DNA of 64,000 bases, from contig CAKSFA010000008.1 of the NCBI GenBank assembly GCA_934454125.1, positions 1-64,000 on the forward strand, read 5' to 3'. The DNA comes from an uncultured Eubacteriales bacterium (GTDB lineage Bacteria > Bacillota > Clostridia > Oscillospirales > Acutalibacteraceae). Below the pieces are notes generated by a model. It was not told where the DNA came from. It made no database searches and saw nothing but the letters and a program-made list of their open reading frames with translations. The position numbers were made by a program, and so were the translations under genes. Shown here piece by piece: positions 40,627-50,631 of this stretch (within the stretch, counting starts at the first letter, position 1; each line of letters opens with the position of its first letter).

Positions 40627-43035
40627 TTATTTTGCAACGAAATTGACCAACTTGCCCGGCACATAAATCTCTTTGACAATCTGTTTGCCGCAAAGCTCTG
40701 CTGCGACTTTATCGTTAGCTTTGGCCGCTGCAATGGCATCTTGCGCGGTAATATCGGCTGCAACGACGATGCGAGCACGAATCTTGCCGCTGACTTGCAC
40801 GGCGATTTCGATGGTTTGATCGACACATTTTGCCTCGTCATACGCCGGCCAAGGCTGCCGGCAGACCAGCCCCTGCCCCAGCGCCGACTGCTGCCAGACC
40901 TCTTCGCAGATATGTGGAGAAAAGACATTGAGCAGCACAGTGAACAATGCAAGCTCTCCCCTTGTGATGCTGCCGGATTCGTAAATCTCGTTGAGCAGTG
41001 CCATCAAAGCCGCGATGGCTGTGTTGAATTTGAGACTTTCGATGTCTTGACCGACTTTTTTGATGGTGCGATGAAAGGCGGCCTCCAGCTCTGGGCGCAG
41101 CTCCTGCTGGGGGGTCATCATATCTTGCAGGGCAAAGTAGCGCTCCAAGAAACGGCGGCTGCCCTTGATGCTCGCTGTGCTCCACGGGGCGGCTTTTTCA
41201 AAATCGCCGATGAACATTTCATACAAGCGCATGGTGTCGGCACCGTATTCCTGAATGATGTCGTCCGGATTGACGACGTTGCCGCGGGATTTGCTCATTT
41301 TTTCGCCGTTTTCACCCAAAATCATGCCGTGGCTGGTGCGCTTTTGATACGGCTCTTTTGTGGGAGCGATGCCGATGTCATACAAGAATTTGTTCCAGAA
41401 ACGGCTGTATAGCAAATGGAGAGTCGTGTGCTCCATACCGCCGTTGTACCAATCGACCGGTGCCCAGTAGCGCAGCGCCTGCTCGCTGGCCAGCGCCTGC
41501 TGGTTGTGGGGGTCCATGTAGCGTAAAAAATACCACGAAGAGCCTGCCCACTGCGGCATGGTGTCGGTTTCTCTTTGAGCCGGTGCGCCGCATTTGGGGC
41601 AAGTCGTTTGCACCCAATCGGTGATTTTGGCTAGCGGAGACTCGCCGTTATCAGTGGGTTCGTAGGAATCTACCTCGGGCAGTTCCAGCGGGAGCTGCTC
41701 TGCCGGAACGGCCACCTGACCGCACTTTGCGCAGTGCACGATGGGAATTGGCTCGCCCCAGTAGCGTTGGCGGGAAAAGACCCAATCGCGCAGTTTGAAA
41801 TTCACCTTTGGCTCGCCGATGCCCTGCTGCTGCAAATAGGCAGTGATCTTCTCTTTGGCCTGCGGCACGGTCAGCCCATTGAGCAGGTCTGAATTGACCA
41901 GAGTGCCGTTTTGATTTTCGGTAAAGGCTGCTTTGGTTACATCGCCGCCTTGCACCACCTCTACAATGGGCAGGTCAAACTGCTTTGCAAACTCCCAGTC
42001 GCGGGTATCGTGGGCGGGCACTGCCATGATGGCACCCGTGCCGTAAGAAACAAGCACGTAATCTGAGACAAAAATGGGCAGTTCTGCTTTGGTCAGCGGA
42101 TGAATGGCGCGCACGCCGTGGAGCTGTACACCGGTTTTTTCTTTGGCAACCTCGGTGCGCTCAAAATCTGATTTTTTGGCTGCGGCCTGCTGATAGGCCT
42201 GAATCTCGGCAAAATTGGTCAGCTTCTCCTGCCAGACAGAGAGCAGCGGGTGCTCCGGCGAGATGACCAGGTAGGTTACGCCATAGATGGTGTCCGGCCG
42301 GGTGGTGTAAATCTCGAGAGCATCACCTACGGTGGTTGCAAATTTGGCCTGTACACCGGTGGAACGGCCGATCCAGTTGCGCTGCTGCGCTTTGACGCGC
42401 TCGGGATAATCGACCAGTTCCAGGTCGTCAATCAGACGCTGGGCATAGGCTGTGATTTTGAGCATCCACTGCGATTTGGTCTTGCGCACCACCTCACTGC
42501 CGCATCGCTCACAGCCGCCGTTGATGACCTCTTCATTTGCCAGCACGCACTTGCAGGAGGTGCACCAGTTGACTGCCATTTCTTTTTTGTAGGCCAGCCC
42601 CTGCTCAAACAGCTTGAGGAAAATCCACTGCGTCCATTTGTAATATTGCGGGTCGGTTGTATTGATCTCGCGGGACCAGTCAAACGAAATGCCCAGCGAG
42701 ATGAGCTGCTGCTTAAAGCGTGCAATGTTCTGCGCTGTGACGAGCTTGGGATGCACATGGTGCTTAATGGCAAAGTTTTCAGTCGGCAGGCCAAAGGCGT
42801 CCCAGCCAATGGGATACAGCACGTTGTAGCCCTGCATGCGGCGCTTTCTTGCAATGATGTCGAGTGCGGTGTAAGAACGTGGGTGCCCGACGTGCAGACC
42901 CTGACCCGACGGGTACGGAAACTCGATGAGCGCATAATATTTTTCTTTGGCAGAGTCATTTTCTGCATGAAACACGCCTGCCTGCTCCCATTGCTGCTGC
43001 CACTTTTCTTCAATTGGTTTATGCTCGTATTTCAC
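40627..43035 (-). CDS. leuS: Leucyl-tRNA synthetase
   Basis: 802 residues, normal for the bacterial enzyme. Class I signature HVGH in [18 protein letters not shown] (48-51), KMSKS near residue 580 in [17 protein letters not shown], an editing (CP1) domain with the [18 protein letters not shown] and [12 protein letters not shown] segments, and the zinc Cys pairs. GTG start, 6 bp after AGGGGGA. rsfS ends 11 bp upstream, so leuS is read as part of a long operon and no T-box leader is present. Confidence 0.98.
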   Translation of the reverse strand: MKYEHKPIEEKWQQQWEQAGVFHAENDSAKEKYYALIEFPYPSGQGLHVGHPRSYTALDIIARKRRMQGYNVLYPIGWDAFGLPTENFAIKHHVHPKLVTAQNIARFKQQLISLGISFDWSREINTTDPQYYKWTQWIFLKLFEQGLAYKKEMAVNWCTSCKCVLANEEVINGGCERCGSEVVRKTKSQWMLKITAYAQRLIDDLELVDYPERVKAQQRNWIGRSTGVQAKFATTVGDALEIYTTRPDTIYGVTYLVISPEHPLLSVWQEKLTNFAEIQAYQQAAAKKSDFERTEVAKEKTGVQLHGVRAIHPLTKAELPIFVSDYVLVSYGTGAIMAVPAHDTRDWEFAKQFDLPIVEVVQGGDVTKAAFTENQNGTLVNSDLLNGLTVPQAKEKITAYLQQQGIGEPKVNFKLRDWVFSRQRYWGEPIPIVHCAKCGQVAVPAEQLPLELPEVDSYEPTDNGESPLAKITDWVQTTCPKCGAPAQRETDTMPQWAGSSWYFLRYMDPHNQQALASEQALRYWAPVDWYNGGMEHTTLHLLYSRFWNKFLYDIGIAPTKEPYQKRTSHGMILGENGEKMSKSRGNVVNPDDIIQEYGADTMRLYEMFIGDFEKAAPWSTASIKGSRRFLERYFALQDMMTPQQELRPELEAAFHRTIKKVGQDIESLKFNTAIAALMALLNEIYESGSITRGELALFTVLLNVFSPHICEEVWQQSALGQGLVCRQPWPAYDEAKCVDQTIEIAVQVSGKIRARIVVAADITAQDAIAAAKANDKVAAELCGKQIVKEIYVPGKLVNFVAK

Positions 43036-43046
43036 GAAAGTTCCCC

Positions 43047-43397
43047 CTAATTCAAAAAGCTCATATCGACCGGTTGGCCGTCTTGCCAGAGGCGGTCCAG
43101 GTCATAAAATTCGCGCGCTTGCGGTGTGAAAATGTGCACCACCACGTTGCCGTAATCCATCAGGACCCATGCGTTGGCACGGTAGCCTTCAAGATGATGC
43201 GGCGTGATGCCCAGCGCTTTGAGTTTGACCTCAAGCTCATCTGCCAAAGCGTTGACATGCGTATTGCTGGTGCCGGTTGCAAATACAAAATAATCGGTCA
43301 GCGAAGAGATTTCATCAATTTTTAAAACGGTCAGCTCTTCTGCTTTTTTGTTATGCAGGCAGCTGGCCGCTGCCTGTGCAAGCTCTAAAGATGTCAT
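43047..43397 (-). CDS. rsfS: Ribosomal silencing factor RsfS
   Basis: 116 residues. Binds ribosomal protein L14 and blocks subunit joining in starvation. The core [35 protein letters not shown]...[35 protein letters not shown] is canonical. ATG at 43397 is chosen because GGTGA is close upstream; the 9-residue extension lacks a signal. It is downstream of yqeK, and the nadD-yqeK-rsfS order is widely conserved. Confidence 0.96.
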   Translation of the reverse strand: MTSLELAQAAASCLHNKKAEELTVLKIDEISSLTDYFVFATGTSNTHVNALADELEVKLKALGITPHHLEGYRANAWVLMDYGNVVVHIFTPQAREFYDLDRLWQDGQPVDMSFLN

Positions 43398-43474
43398 TGA
43401 TTCACCATTTCTCCGGCAATGCATTGGTGGAATTGCAGCGTTCTGCTTGCCGGTGCAGACGCTGGGTGTGTGCT

Positions 43475-44041
43475 TTATGTTGCGTTGTTTGCGCGCAAGA
43501 TTGCCCAGTTGTATGCCAAAATACTGTCTGGATGGACGGTTTTATGCGCCTGTGTTAAGTCTTGAATGGAAAAGATGAGCCCTTCCAGTACGGTTTCTTC
43601 CAGACTTTGTTGCGCAAGCGCACGCAAGCGTTCTACGCCGCTGTAGGTGCGGTCTTGCGAAATAAAATCTGCAACAAACAGCACTTGGTCCAGCAGCGTC
43701 ATATTTGCCCGGCCGGTGGTATGATACAGCACAGCGTTGAGCACCTCTTCATCGGTGATGTTCAACTTGTGCTTTAAATAAAGATACCCGCACTTGGCAT
43801 GCCACAGTTTGGGCGCGTGTTGTTCTTGTTCGGTAAGTATTATACCGTACTCTGAAAGCATTTTCAACTGCTGCTCTTTGGGCTGCTCTTTCATAATATC
43901 ATGCAGCAGGCCGGCTGTTTCTGCTTTGACCGGGTCGGCGCCGTATTGCGCTGCAAGCGCAACACAGGACTGCGCCACATACAGCGAATGTTCAAACCGT
44001 TTTTGGGATAAAAACGGCTGTATGATCGCCTGATAATCCAT
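43475..44041 (-). CDS. yqeK: HD-domain phosphohydrolase YqeK
   Basis: 188 residues. YqeK proteins hydrolyse diadenosine tetraphosphate to ADP. The HD motif is in RFEHSLYVAQSC...AGLLHDIMKE, with a late Asp in LLDQVLFVADFISQDRTY. AAGGAG lies upstream of the ATG. Six bp after nadD in the same operon; 77 bp before rsfS. Confidence 0.94.
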   Translation of the reverse strand: MDYQAIIQPFLSQKRFEHSLYVAQSCVALAAQYGADPVKAETAGLLHDIMKEQPKEQQLKMLSEYGIILTEQEQHAPKLWHAKCGYLYLKHKLNITDEEVLNAVLYHTTGRANMTLLDQVLFVADFISQDRTYSGVERLRALAQQSLEETVLEGLIFSIQDLTQAHKTVHPDSILAYNWAILRANNAT

Positions 44042-44047
44042 CGTGTA

Positions 44048-44647
44048 TCACTCCTTATATAAGTTGTGCTGTGTGATGTAATCTGCAACACTGGCGGGCA
44101 CAAACTGCGAAAAATCTTTGCCCTGCCGGACGGCTTCTCGCACTATGGTGGAGGAGATTGGCAAAAAGTCGATCGCCTGCAAAATCGTGTGTGCACCATA
44201 CACTTTGAGCTGCTTTGCGTATTGCTCCATGCGTGCCATGCCGGTTGCGCTGCGCGGCGCAGAACAGATGGTCGCAAGCTGAAACATGCGCTGCGGCTGC
44301 CGCCAGCTGAGCAGGGACAAAAACATATCCTCCCCTGTGATGAAATACAGCGCGTCACCAGGGTATTGTTGGTGCAGTTGTAGCAGGGTATCGACCGTGT
44401 AGCTGGGCGTTGCTCGGCAGATTTCAAGATCAGAAACCTGGTAGCCTACCGTTTGCACAGCAAGGCGGCACATTTGCAAGCGGTGCTGCGCTGCGGCCAG
44501 GTGGTCGGCTGCTTTGTGCGGCGGCGTTTTGGCGGGAATAAGCAGCACAAGGTCAAAGCCCAGCTGCTCTGAAAAGCGCCGGATCAAGTGGAGATGCCCG
44601 TTGTGAATCGGATTAAATGTGCCGCCTAAAATTGCAATCTTACGCAT
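44048..44647 (-). CDS. nadD: Nicotinate-nucleotide adenylyltransferase
   Basis: 199 residues. Forms deamido-NAD from nicotinate mononucleotide and ATP. Motifs: GGTFNPIHNGHL (nucleotide-binding, His pair), VLLIPAKTPPHK, YFITGEDMFLSLLSW, and PISSTIVREAVRQGK near the end. AAGGGGG lies before ATG. Between yhbY and yqeK. Confidence 0.97.
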   Translation of the reverse strand: MRKIAILGGTFNPIHNGHLHLIRRFSEQLGFDLVLLIPAKTPPHKAADHLAAAQHRLQMCRLAVQTVGYQVSDLEICRATPSYTVDTLLQLHQQYPGDALYFITGEDMFLSLLSWRQPQRMFQLATICSAPRSATGMARMEQYAKQLKVYGAHTILQAIDFLPISSTIVREAVRQGKDFSQFVPASVADYITQHNLYKE

Positions 44648-44664
44648 GGCGCCCCCTTGTTGCC

Positions 44665-44973
44665 TTATGATTTTTTTCTGGGTTTTGGCAGAATGATTTT
44701 GGGATCTTGCTGATTTTTGCGGTATAAAATAAATTTGGTGCCGATCACCTGAATTACCTCTGCCCTGGTGTGAGCGGCAATTTCCTCTGCGGTGTCTCGC
44801 ACGGAATGCGGCGCTGTTTCCAGCACTTTGCCTTTGATCAATTCTCTTGCTTTCAACGCATCGTCTGCCTGCTTGAGAATGTCTGCACTGACACCGCCTT
44901 TGCCCACCATCAAAATGGTTTCAATGGGGTTTGCCAAAGCACGCAGATAAGCGCGTTGTTTACTTGTTAGCAT
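44665..44973 (-). CDS. yhbY: CRM-domain RNA-binding protein YhbY
   Basis: 102 residues. YhbY binds the 50S precursor. The CRM fold shows MLTSKQRAYLRALANPIETILMVGKGGVSADILKQADDALKARELIKGKVLE, with the GKGG-type loop, and VIGTKFILYRKN. It overlaps the rdgB stop by 14 bp and is followed by nadD 17 bp later. Confidence 0.95.
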   Translation of the reverse strand: MLTSKQRAYLRALANPIETILMVGKGGVSADILKQADDALKARELIKGKVLETAPHSVRDTAEEIAAHTRAEVIQVIGTKFILYRKNQQDPKIILPKPRKKS

Positions 44974-46048
44974 GGTTTGCTCCTTTGTTTGTATTCAAAT
45001 AAGTCTGTAGCTGTTCATAAAATTGTGCCAGCGCTTTGCCTCTGTGGCTGAGCTGATCTTTTTCTGCATCGGTCAGCTGCGCAAATGAGCGCTGACCAAC
45101 GAGAAACAATGGGTCGTACCCAAAGCCACCGCTGCCGGCAGGCGCAAGCGCGATTTCGCCCTCGCAGCTACCCTGCGCTGTGATGCGGTCTCCATTGGGA
45201 AACACGCAGCACACGGCGCACATAAAGCGGGCTGCGTGCGGCGCTGGCACGTTTTGCAGCGCTGCAAGCAGCTTTGCATTGTTTTGCTCGTCTGTGGCGT
45301 TTGGGCCGGCATAGCGCGCCGAATATACACCCGGCGCACCGTTTAATGCATCGACGATCAGCCCGGAATCGTCTGCGATAGCCGGTTGGCCGGTGTAATC
45401 GCAGGCAGATCGTGCCTTTAACAGCGCATTTTCAGCAAAAGTTGTGCCGGTTTCTGCAACCGGCGGCAACTCTGCTGTGCAGACCGTGATGCCCAGCGGC
45501 TGGAGCATGCGCTGCATTTCGGCCAGTTTATGTTGGTTTTGTGTGGCAATGATAAACTGCATTGCGTGTTCTCCTTTGTTGTTACAATTGCGGGCATGCC
45601 CGATGTGCACCCCAATGTGCCCAATGCCAAGCAGAATAACGGCACCAATGAGCGGGAGGCTTTTGCTGTAAAGACTCAGCAGAAAAAATGCAAACACCGG
45701 CAGCGTTGCACCCGGCACCGGGATACCGCAAAACGGGGCGTAAAAATCTTGCATGGTCTGTTTGCTTTTGAAGTACCGCACCCAGTAAAGTTCATAGAGA
45801 ATCATCAGCAGTACGGCTGCTGCCAAGAATAGGCTCCACCAGGAAATGCTGTTAAACTGAAGCGTGCCGCAGCTCAGTACAAGCGCGGTGACGGCAATTT
45901 GCCCAAGATGCTCGCACAAAACCAGCGCCTTGTTTTCTTGCCTAGTGCAGCGGTCATACCCGACGGGTTTGTACCAGAGCCAAATGAGATTGGGCACAAA
46001 CAGCCCTGACAAAAACGCCAGACCGATGTAAGAAAAGCCAAACTGCAA
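44960..46048 (-). CDS. rdgB: Membrane protein fused in frame to RdgB/HAM1 NTP pyrophosphatase
   Basis: 362 residues in one open frame. Residues 1 to about 160 form a four- or five-helix membrane protein (FSYIGLAFLSGLFVPNLIW...FYAPFCGIPVPGATLPVFAFFLLSLYSKSLPLIGAVILLGIGHIGVHIGHA), in my knowledge usually a separate, uncharacterised protein. Residues 163-362 are a full RdgB, which removes dITP and XTP: TQNQHKLAEMQ, DDSGLIVDALNGAPGVYSARYAG, GGFGYDPLF, LSHRGKAL. An AAAGGAG and ATG at 45562 mark an internal start, so RdgB alone can also be made. No stop codon separates the parts. A lost stop or a sequencing error would look the same. Confidence 0.85.
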   Translation of the reverse strand: MQFGFSYIGLAFLSGLFVPNLIWLWYKPVGYDRCTRQENKALVLCEHLGQIAVTALVLSCGTLQFNSISWWSLFLAAAVLLMILYELYWVRYFKSKQTMQDFYAPFCGIPVPGATLPVFAFFLLSLYSKSLPLIGAVILLGIGHIGVHIGHARNCNNKGEHAMQFIIATQNQHKLAEMQRMLQPLGITVCTAELPPVAETGTTFAENALLKARSACDYTGQPAIADDSGLIVDALNGAPGVYSARYAGPNATDEQNNAKLLAALQNVPAPHAARFMCAVCCVFPNGDRITAQGSCEGEIALAPAGSGGFGYDPLFLVGQRSFAQLTDAEKDQLSHRGKALAQFYEQLQTYLNTNKGANHANK

Positions 46049-46068
46049 GCCTACTCCTCCCCCTGCGT

Positions 46069-47040
46069 TTAGCTGGAGTAAATATCTTCAAAGGTATCGT
46101 TTGTTTGATCTGCTTCAGGCTCTTCGTCGGTAGGTTTTGCAAACAGGGCTCTGGCAAATGCCTGCGGGTCAAACGGCTGCAAATCTTCAATTTTTTCGCC
46201 CACGCCGATGAATTTCACCGGAAGCTGCAGCTCTTCTTCAATGGCCAGCACCACACCGCCCTTTGCCGTGCCGTCCAGCTTTGTGAGCACAATGCCGGTG
46301 ATGCCGGCTGCGTTTTTAAATTCACGCGCCTGATTGACGGCGTTCTGCCCCGTTGTTGCATCTAGCACCAGCAAGACTTCTTTGTTGCAGTCGGGCAGCT
46401 CCCGGTCGATGATACGACTGATTTTGGAAAGCTCATCCATCAGGTTCTTTTTGTTGTGCAGCCGACCGGCTGTGTCACAAATAATAACGTCTGCACCGGT
46501 TGATTTGGCTCTTGCAATAGTATCAAATACCACCGAAGCCGGATCGGAACCTTCGTCCCGACTGACCATTTCGACCCTGGCACGCTCTGCCCACACGGCA
46601 AGCTGTTCGATGGCTGCTGCACGAAACGTATCGGCAGCGCCCAAGATCACCCGTTTGCCGGCGCTGTTCAGGCGCAGCGCCAGTTTGCCAATGGTTGTTG
46701 TTTTGCCCACACCGTTGACGCCGATTACTAATATCATAGACGGTTTTGCATCAAGATGCAACTCCTGCTCGCCTGAGAGCATTTCGGCCACAACCTCTTG
46801 CATCATGCCGGTGATTTGCTGCGGGTCGGTCACGCCCTGCTCTTTGACGCGCGCGCGCAGCGTGGTGCAGATACGCTCTGCCGTTAGCATGCCGACATCG
46901 CCCATAATGAGCAGCTCCTCCAGCTCTTCAAACAGCGCTTCGTCGATTTTGGTAAACGAGTTGAGCATCGTGCCGATGGAGCCTGAAATATTGTCTCTTG
47001 TTTTTTTCAGCCCTTGCTTGAGTTTTTCAAAAAATCCCAT
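46069..47040 (-). CDS. ftsY: Signal recognition particle receptor FtsY
   Basis: 323 residues. SRP receptor GTPase that docks ribosomes at the translocon. GTPase motifs: VIGVNGVGKTTTIGKLA (P-loop), LGAADTFRAAAIEQL, DTAGRLHNKKNLMDEL, LTKLDGTAKGGV, and FIGVGEKIEDLQPFD. The N-terminal A domain is very short, common in Firmicutes. The acidic tail (DEEPEADQTNDTFEDIYSS) is not conserved. smc lies 24 bp upstream in the conserved rnc-smc-ftsY group. Confidence 0.97.
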   Translation of the reverse strand: MGFFEKLKQGLKKTRDNISGSIGTMLNSFTKIDEALFEELEELLIMGDVGMLTAERICTTLRARVKEQGVTDPQQITGMMQEVVAEMLSGEQELHLDAKPSMILVIGVNGVGKTTTIGKLALRLNSAGKRVILGAADTFRAAAIEQLAVWAERARVEMVSRDEGSDPASVVFDTIARAKSTGADVIICDTAGRLHNKKNLMDELSKISRIIDRELPDCNKEVLLVLDATTGQNAVNQAREFKNAAGITGIVLTKLDGTAKGGVVLAIEEELQLPVKFIGVGEKIEDLQPFDPQAFARALFAKPTDEEPEADQTNDTFEDIYSS

Positions 47041-47064
47041 GGATACCGCTCCCTTCTGCGTTGG

Positions 47065-50000
47065 TTATAACCCTAATTTTTCTTCAATTTCTGTTACGTC
47101 CAGCTCCAACAATTTGGAGACACCCTGCTCCTGCATCGTCACGCCATACAGCACATCGGCCTCCTCCATGGTGCCGCGACGGTGGGTAATGGTAACAAAC
47201 TGCGTGTTTTCGTTCATCTTGCGCAAATAGGAGGCAAAGCGCGTTACGTTTACGTCATCCAATGCAGCTTCGATTTCATCCAAGATGCAAAACGGTGGTG
47301 GGCTGACCTTCATAATCGCAAAATACAGTGCAATAGCCACCAGCGCTTTTTCTCCGCCGGAAAGCAGCTCGATATTTGTCACGATTTTGCCGGGCGGGTG
47401 CACCAGGATGCCAATACCGCTTTGCAGCACATTGTCTGGGTCTTGCAGTTCTAAGCTGGCTTTACCGCCGCCAAACAGGGTTTGAAACGTTTCTTTGAAA
47501 TAGGTGTTGATTTGCGCAAACCGCTCCAAAAACAAATCTTTCATTTGATGGGTCAGGTCGTAGATCAATTTACGCAGTTCTGCGCGCGATTGCTCTACAT
47601 CTGCAATTTGCGCGGTTAAAAACTGATACCGCTCAGATACCTCTTTATATTCGTCAATGGCTGCAACATTGACCGTTCCCAACGCCTTGATCTTTGCTTT
47701 CAGTTCGCTGAGTCTGCGGCGGCCTTTCTCCGGCTCGGCAATTTCAATCTCAAGTGCCTGTGCTTCGCGTCTGGTCAGCTCATATTCCTCCCACAGGCGT
47801 GTGACGATGCTGTCGTATTCTTTTTGCAGATTGCCTTTGCGTTCCTCCAGGCGGGCAAGCTCGCGCCCCAGATTTTCGCGGTCGGCAGTGACCTCGCGCT
47901 CCCGCACGCGCAGTTGCGCGCACTGTTGCTCAGCCTGCAGGCGTTGTTCGCTCAACTGTTCGATCTGTACTTTGGCATTGCTTGCCTGGTCGCGCAGGGT
48001 CTGCACCTCCTGCTGCAACGCTGCAATCTGCCTGGTCACCAGTTCATTGGCACCGGTCATGGCACGAATTTCACGCTGGAGCGTCTCGGTTCTTCGATCA
48101 TAATCATTCTGGTCACGGCGCAGATCGTCCAGTTCTTTTTGCAGCGCCTCCTGCTCTTTTTCTGCCGTTACGCCTTCTAGGCGCAGTTCCTGCAACTGTT
48201 CTGCAAGCTGGCGGCTTTTTCGGTCGCTTTCCTCGCGGTTGCCGCTGAGCTGAGCCAAGGTGCTTTGCAGCGCTGTGATATTCCCGGCGGCTTGTCGCAG
48301 TTTTTCCGCAGCGTCCTGCTGTGCCTGCCGTTGCTGTGCAATCTGCGCACCGCTTTGCACCTGCTCTGCCTGTAGGCCGTTGAGCAATGCCTGAATATCA
48401 CCGCATTGCGCCTGCACGCGCCCCAGCTCTGCCTGTAGCTGCGCCGCTTCCTCTCGCCGGGCATATAGCGTATTTTTTGCCTGCTCCAGCTCTTGTGCTG
48501 CGTGCTGCGTCGTTTGTTCGGCCGCCCGATGCGCTTGCTGCGCCTGCCCACATTGCGTTTGCAGTGCGGCGATTTGCGCCTTGCTCTGTGTGATATCTGC
48601 ACTACGGCTGAGCAGGCCTGCGCTGCGCACCTGCGAGCCGCCCGTCATGGAGCCGCCGGCGTTGATGACCTGCCCATCGAGCGTGACAATGCGGAACCGG
48701 TACTGGAATTTACGCGCGATGTCCGTTGCTGCATCGAGTGTTTCTGCAATGACGATGCGCCCCAGCAGCGCGTGCAGAACAGCACGGTACTCTGCTTTGC
48801 ACTGGCACAAATCGTCTGCAATGCCTACAAAACCGGCGCAGGCTGGCACGCCGTTTTCTTGCAAGCGGTTTGCTTTGATGGTAGACAGCGGCAAAAAGGT
48901 TGCGCGGCCTTTGTCTTTTTGCTTTAAAAAGAGGATCGCCTGCTTTGCGTCTTGCTCATTGCCCACTACGATGTGCTGCATCGCAGCGCCCAGCGCCGTT
49001 TCAATGGCAACTGCATATTGCTTTGGCACCTCAATCAAGCGAGAAACCGGACCGTGCACGCCGGTTAGGCCGCCGCTTTCTGCACGGCTCATCACTGCTT
49101 TGACCGCATGGTGAAAGCCCTCTAAATTGCTTTCCAGATTTTCCAAAAATTTCAGCCTACGCTCCTGCTCGTTCAGATCCAGCAGCAGGCGGTCCGCAGT
49201 TTGTTTTGCCTGCGTCTCGTTGGCACGGCAAGCGGTTAGCGCCTGCTCTTGCTGTGCAATGGTTTGCGTCATCTGCGCAAGCGTCTGCTGTAATTCATCA
49301 AACATGCGCGCATAATCTGCCTGCGCTTCATGCAGTGTGTGCAGTTGCTGCTGATAGCTTCGCACCTGCTTGGTATAGGCATCCTGCTTTTCTGCTTCCC
49401 GCTCCATGGCAGAGGCTGCCACTTTTTCCTGAAGCTGCATCTGCGCTGTTTGTTCGGTCAGTTGTTGCAGCGCCTGCTCGGTTTGCACAATCTGACTGTG
49501 AGACTGCTCTGTGCTGCTGCGCATGCCTGCAAGCTGCTGTTGCAGCTCCTGCTGCTTCAAATGGTTTTGCTCCACCCGTTGCTGCGCCGCTGCAAGCCGC
49601 TCCTGCTGCTGTGCAAGCTGCTGCTCCGCTGTTTTGTGAGACAATGCTGCCGTTTGCAGCTCGCCCTGTATGCGCGCAATGCTCTGTTCATTGTGGCGCA
49701 TATCGTTTTGCAAAACCGAGATTTCGCCCTCTTTGCGCACGGCATTTTCTTCTGCCTGCGCCGTTTGCGTGCGAATTTGGTCCATTTGCACGGTGCATGC
49801 ATTTGTGCGGGCAAAGCTCTGCTCAATTTCTGTTTCAATGGCCTGTAGTTGCGCCTGTACCTGAGTCTCCTGATTGCGGACAACTGCAATTTTTTCCTCC
49901 TGCACGCGCAAATTATTACCAGAATTCTCCAGCGTATGCAACCACAGACCAATCTCAAGCCTACGTTTTTCTTCATACAACTCCAAATACTGCCTGGCCG

Positions 50001-50631
50001 CTTCTGCCTGCACGCGCAGCGGCTCTACGCGCCCTTCCAGCTCTGCTGCGATGTCCTGCAAGCGCAACAGATTTTCCTGCGCGTGCAGCAGCTTGCGCTC
50101 AGCTTCTTCTTTGCGGTAGCGGTAACGCGAAACACCTGCGGCTTCTTCAAAAATCTCGCGGCGATCTTCAGAACGTGCTGAAACAATGCTGTCAATCTTG
50201 CCCTGCCCGATGACCGAATACCCGTCTCTGCCCAGACCGGTATCCATGAATAGCTCGTGAATATCTTTTAAGCGCACCGTGGCATTGTTGATGAGATATT
50301 CGCTCTCACCAGAACGGTAATACCGACGTGTAACTGCAACAGAATCGCTGTCAAACGGTAAGGTGCGATTGTGGTTTTCAATCGTCATCGTCACCTCGGC
50401 ATAACCATGCGCCCGGCGGCCGGTTGTACCGCTAAACACAATGTCTTCCATCTTGGAGCAACGCAGATTTTTTGTCGACTGCTCTCCCAAAACCCAACGA
50501 ATGGCATCGCTGATATTACTCTTGCCGCTGCCATTTGGGCCAACAACCGCAGTAAAACCATGATTAAAATTTAATTTTGTTCTGTCCGGAAACGTCTTAA
50601 ATCCATGAATTTCCAATGCTTTGAGCCGCAA
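47065..50631 (-). CDS. smc: Chromosome segregation ATPase SMC
   Basis: 1188 residues. Condenses and segregates chromosomes with ScpA and ScpB. Order: Walker A GPNGSGKSNISDAIRWVLGEQS (about 32-53), coiled coil, hinge around 515-670 (GVHGPVSRLIEVPKQYAVAIETALGAAMQHIVV...VTLDGQVINAGGSMTGGS), returning coiled coil, signature LLSGGEKALVAIAL and Walker B FCILDEIEAALDD. The coiled coil is unusually rich in Gln and Ala. TTG at 50631 (MRLKALEIHGFKTF) is preceded by AAAGGAGG at 6 bp; a 21-residue upstream extension is discarded. Confidence 0.97.
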   Translation of the reverse strand: MRLKALEIHGFKTFPDRTKLNFNHGFTAVVGPNGSGKSNISDAIRWVLGEQSTKNLRCSKMEDIVFSGTTGRRAHGYAEVTMTIENHNRTLPFDSDSVAVTRRYYRSGESEYLINNATVRLKDIHELFMDTGLGRDGYSVIGQGKIDSIVSARSEDRREIFEEAAGVSRYRYRKEEAERKLLHAQENLLRLQDIAAELEGRVEPLRVQAEAARQYLELYEEKRRLEIGLWLHTLENSGNNLRVQEEKIAVVRNQETQVQAQLQAIETEIEQSFARTNACTVQMDQIRTQTAQAEENAVRKEGEISVLQNDMRHNEQSIARIQGELQTAALSHKTAEQQLAQQQERLAAAQQRVEQNHLKQQELQQQLAGMRSSTEQSHSQIVQTEQALQQLTEQTAQMQLQEKVAASAMEREAEKQDAYTKQVRSYQQQLHTLHEAQADYARMFDELQQTLAQMTQTIAQQEQALTACRANETQAKQTADRLLLDLNEQERRLKFLENLESNLEGFHHAVKAVMSRAESGGLTGVHGPVSRLIEVPKQYAVAIETALGAAMQHIVVGNEQDAKQAILFLKQKDKGRATFLPLSTIKANRLQENGVPACAGFVGIADDLCQCKAEYRAVLHALLGRIVIAETLDAATDIARKFQYRFRIVTLDGQVINAGGSMTGGSQVRSAGLLSRSADITQSKAQIAALQTQCGQAQQAHRAAEQTTQHAAQELEQAKNTLYARREEAAQLQAELGRVQAQCGDIQALLNGLQAEQVQSGAQIAQQRQAQQDAAEKLRQAAGNITALQSTLAQLSGNREESDRKSRQLAEQLQELRLEGVTAEKEQEALQKELDDLRRDQNDYDRRTETLQREIRAMTGANELVTRQIAALQQEVQTLRDQASNAKVQIEQLSEQRLQAEQQCAQLRVREREVTADRENLGRELARLEERKGNLQKEYDSIVTRLWEEYELTRREAQALEIEIAEPEKGRRRLSELKAKIKALGTVNVAAIDEYKEVSERYQFLTAQIADVEQSRAELRKLIYDLTHQMKDLFLERFAQINTYFKETFQTLFGGGKASLELQDPDNVLQSGIGILVHPPGKIVTNIELLSGGEKALVAIALYFAIMKVSPPPFCILDEIEAALDDVNVTRFASYLRKMNENTQFVTITHRRGTMEEADVLYGVTMQEQGVSKLLELDVTEIEEKLGL

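Noticed and set aside
43036..43046. T-box leader for leuS
   Set aside because: Only 11 bp separate leuS from rsfS, so there is no room for a leader.
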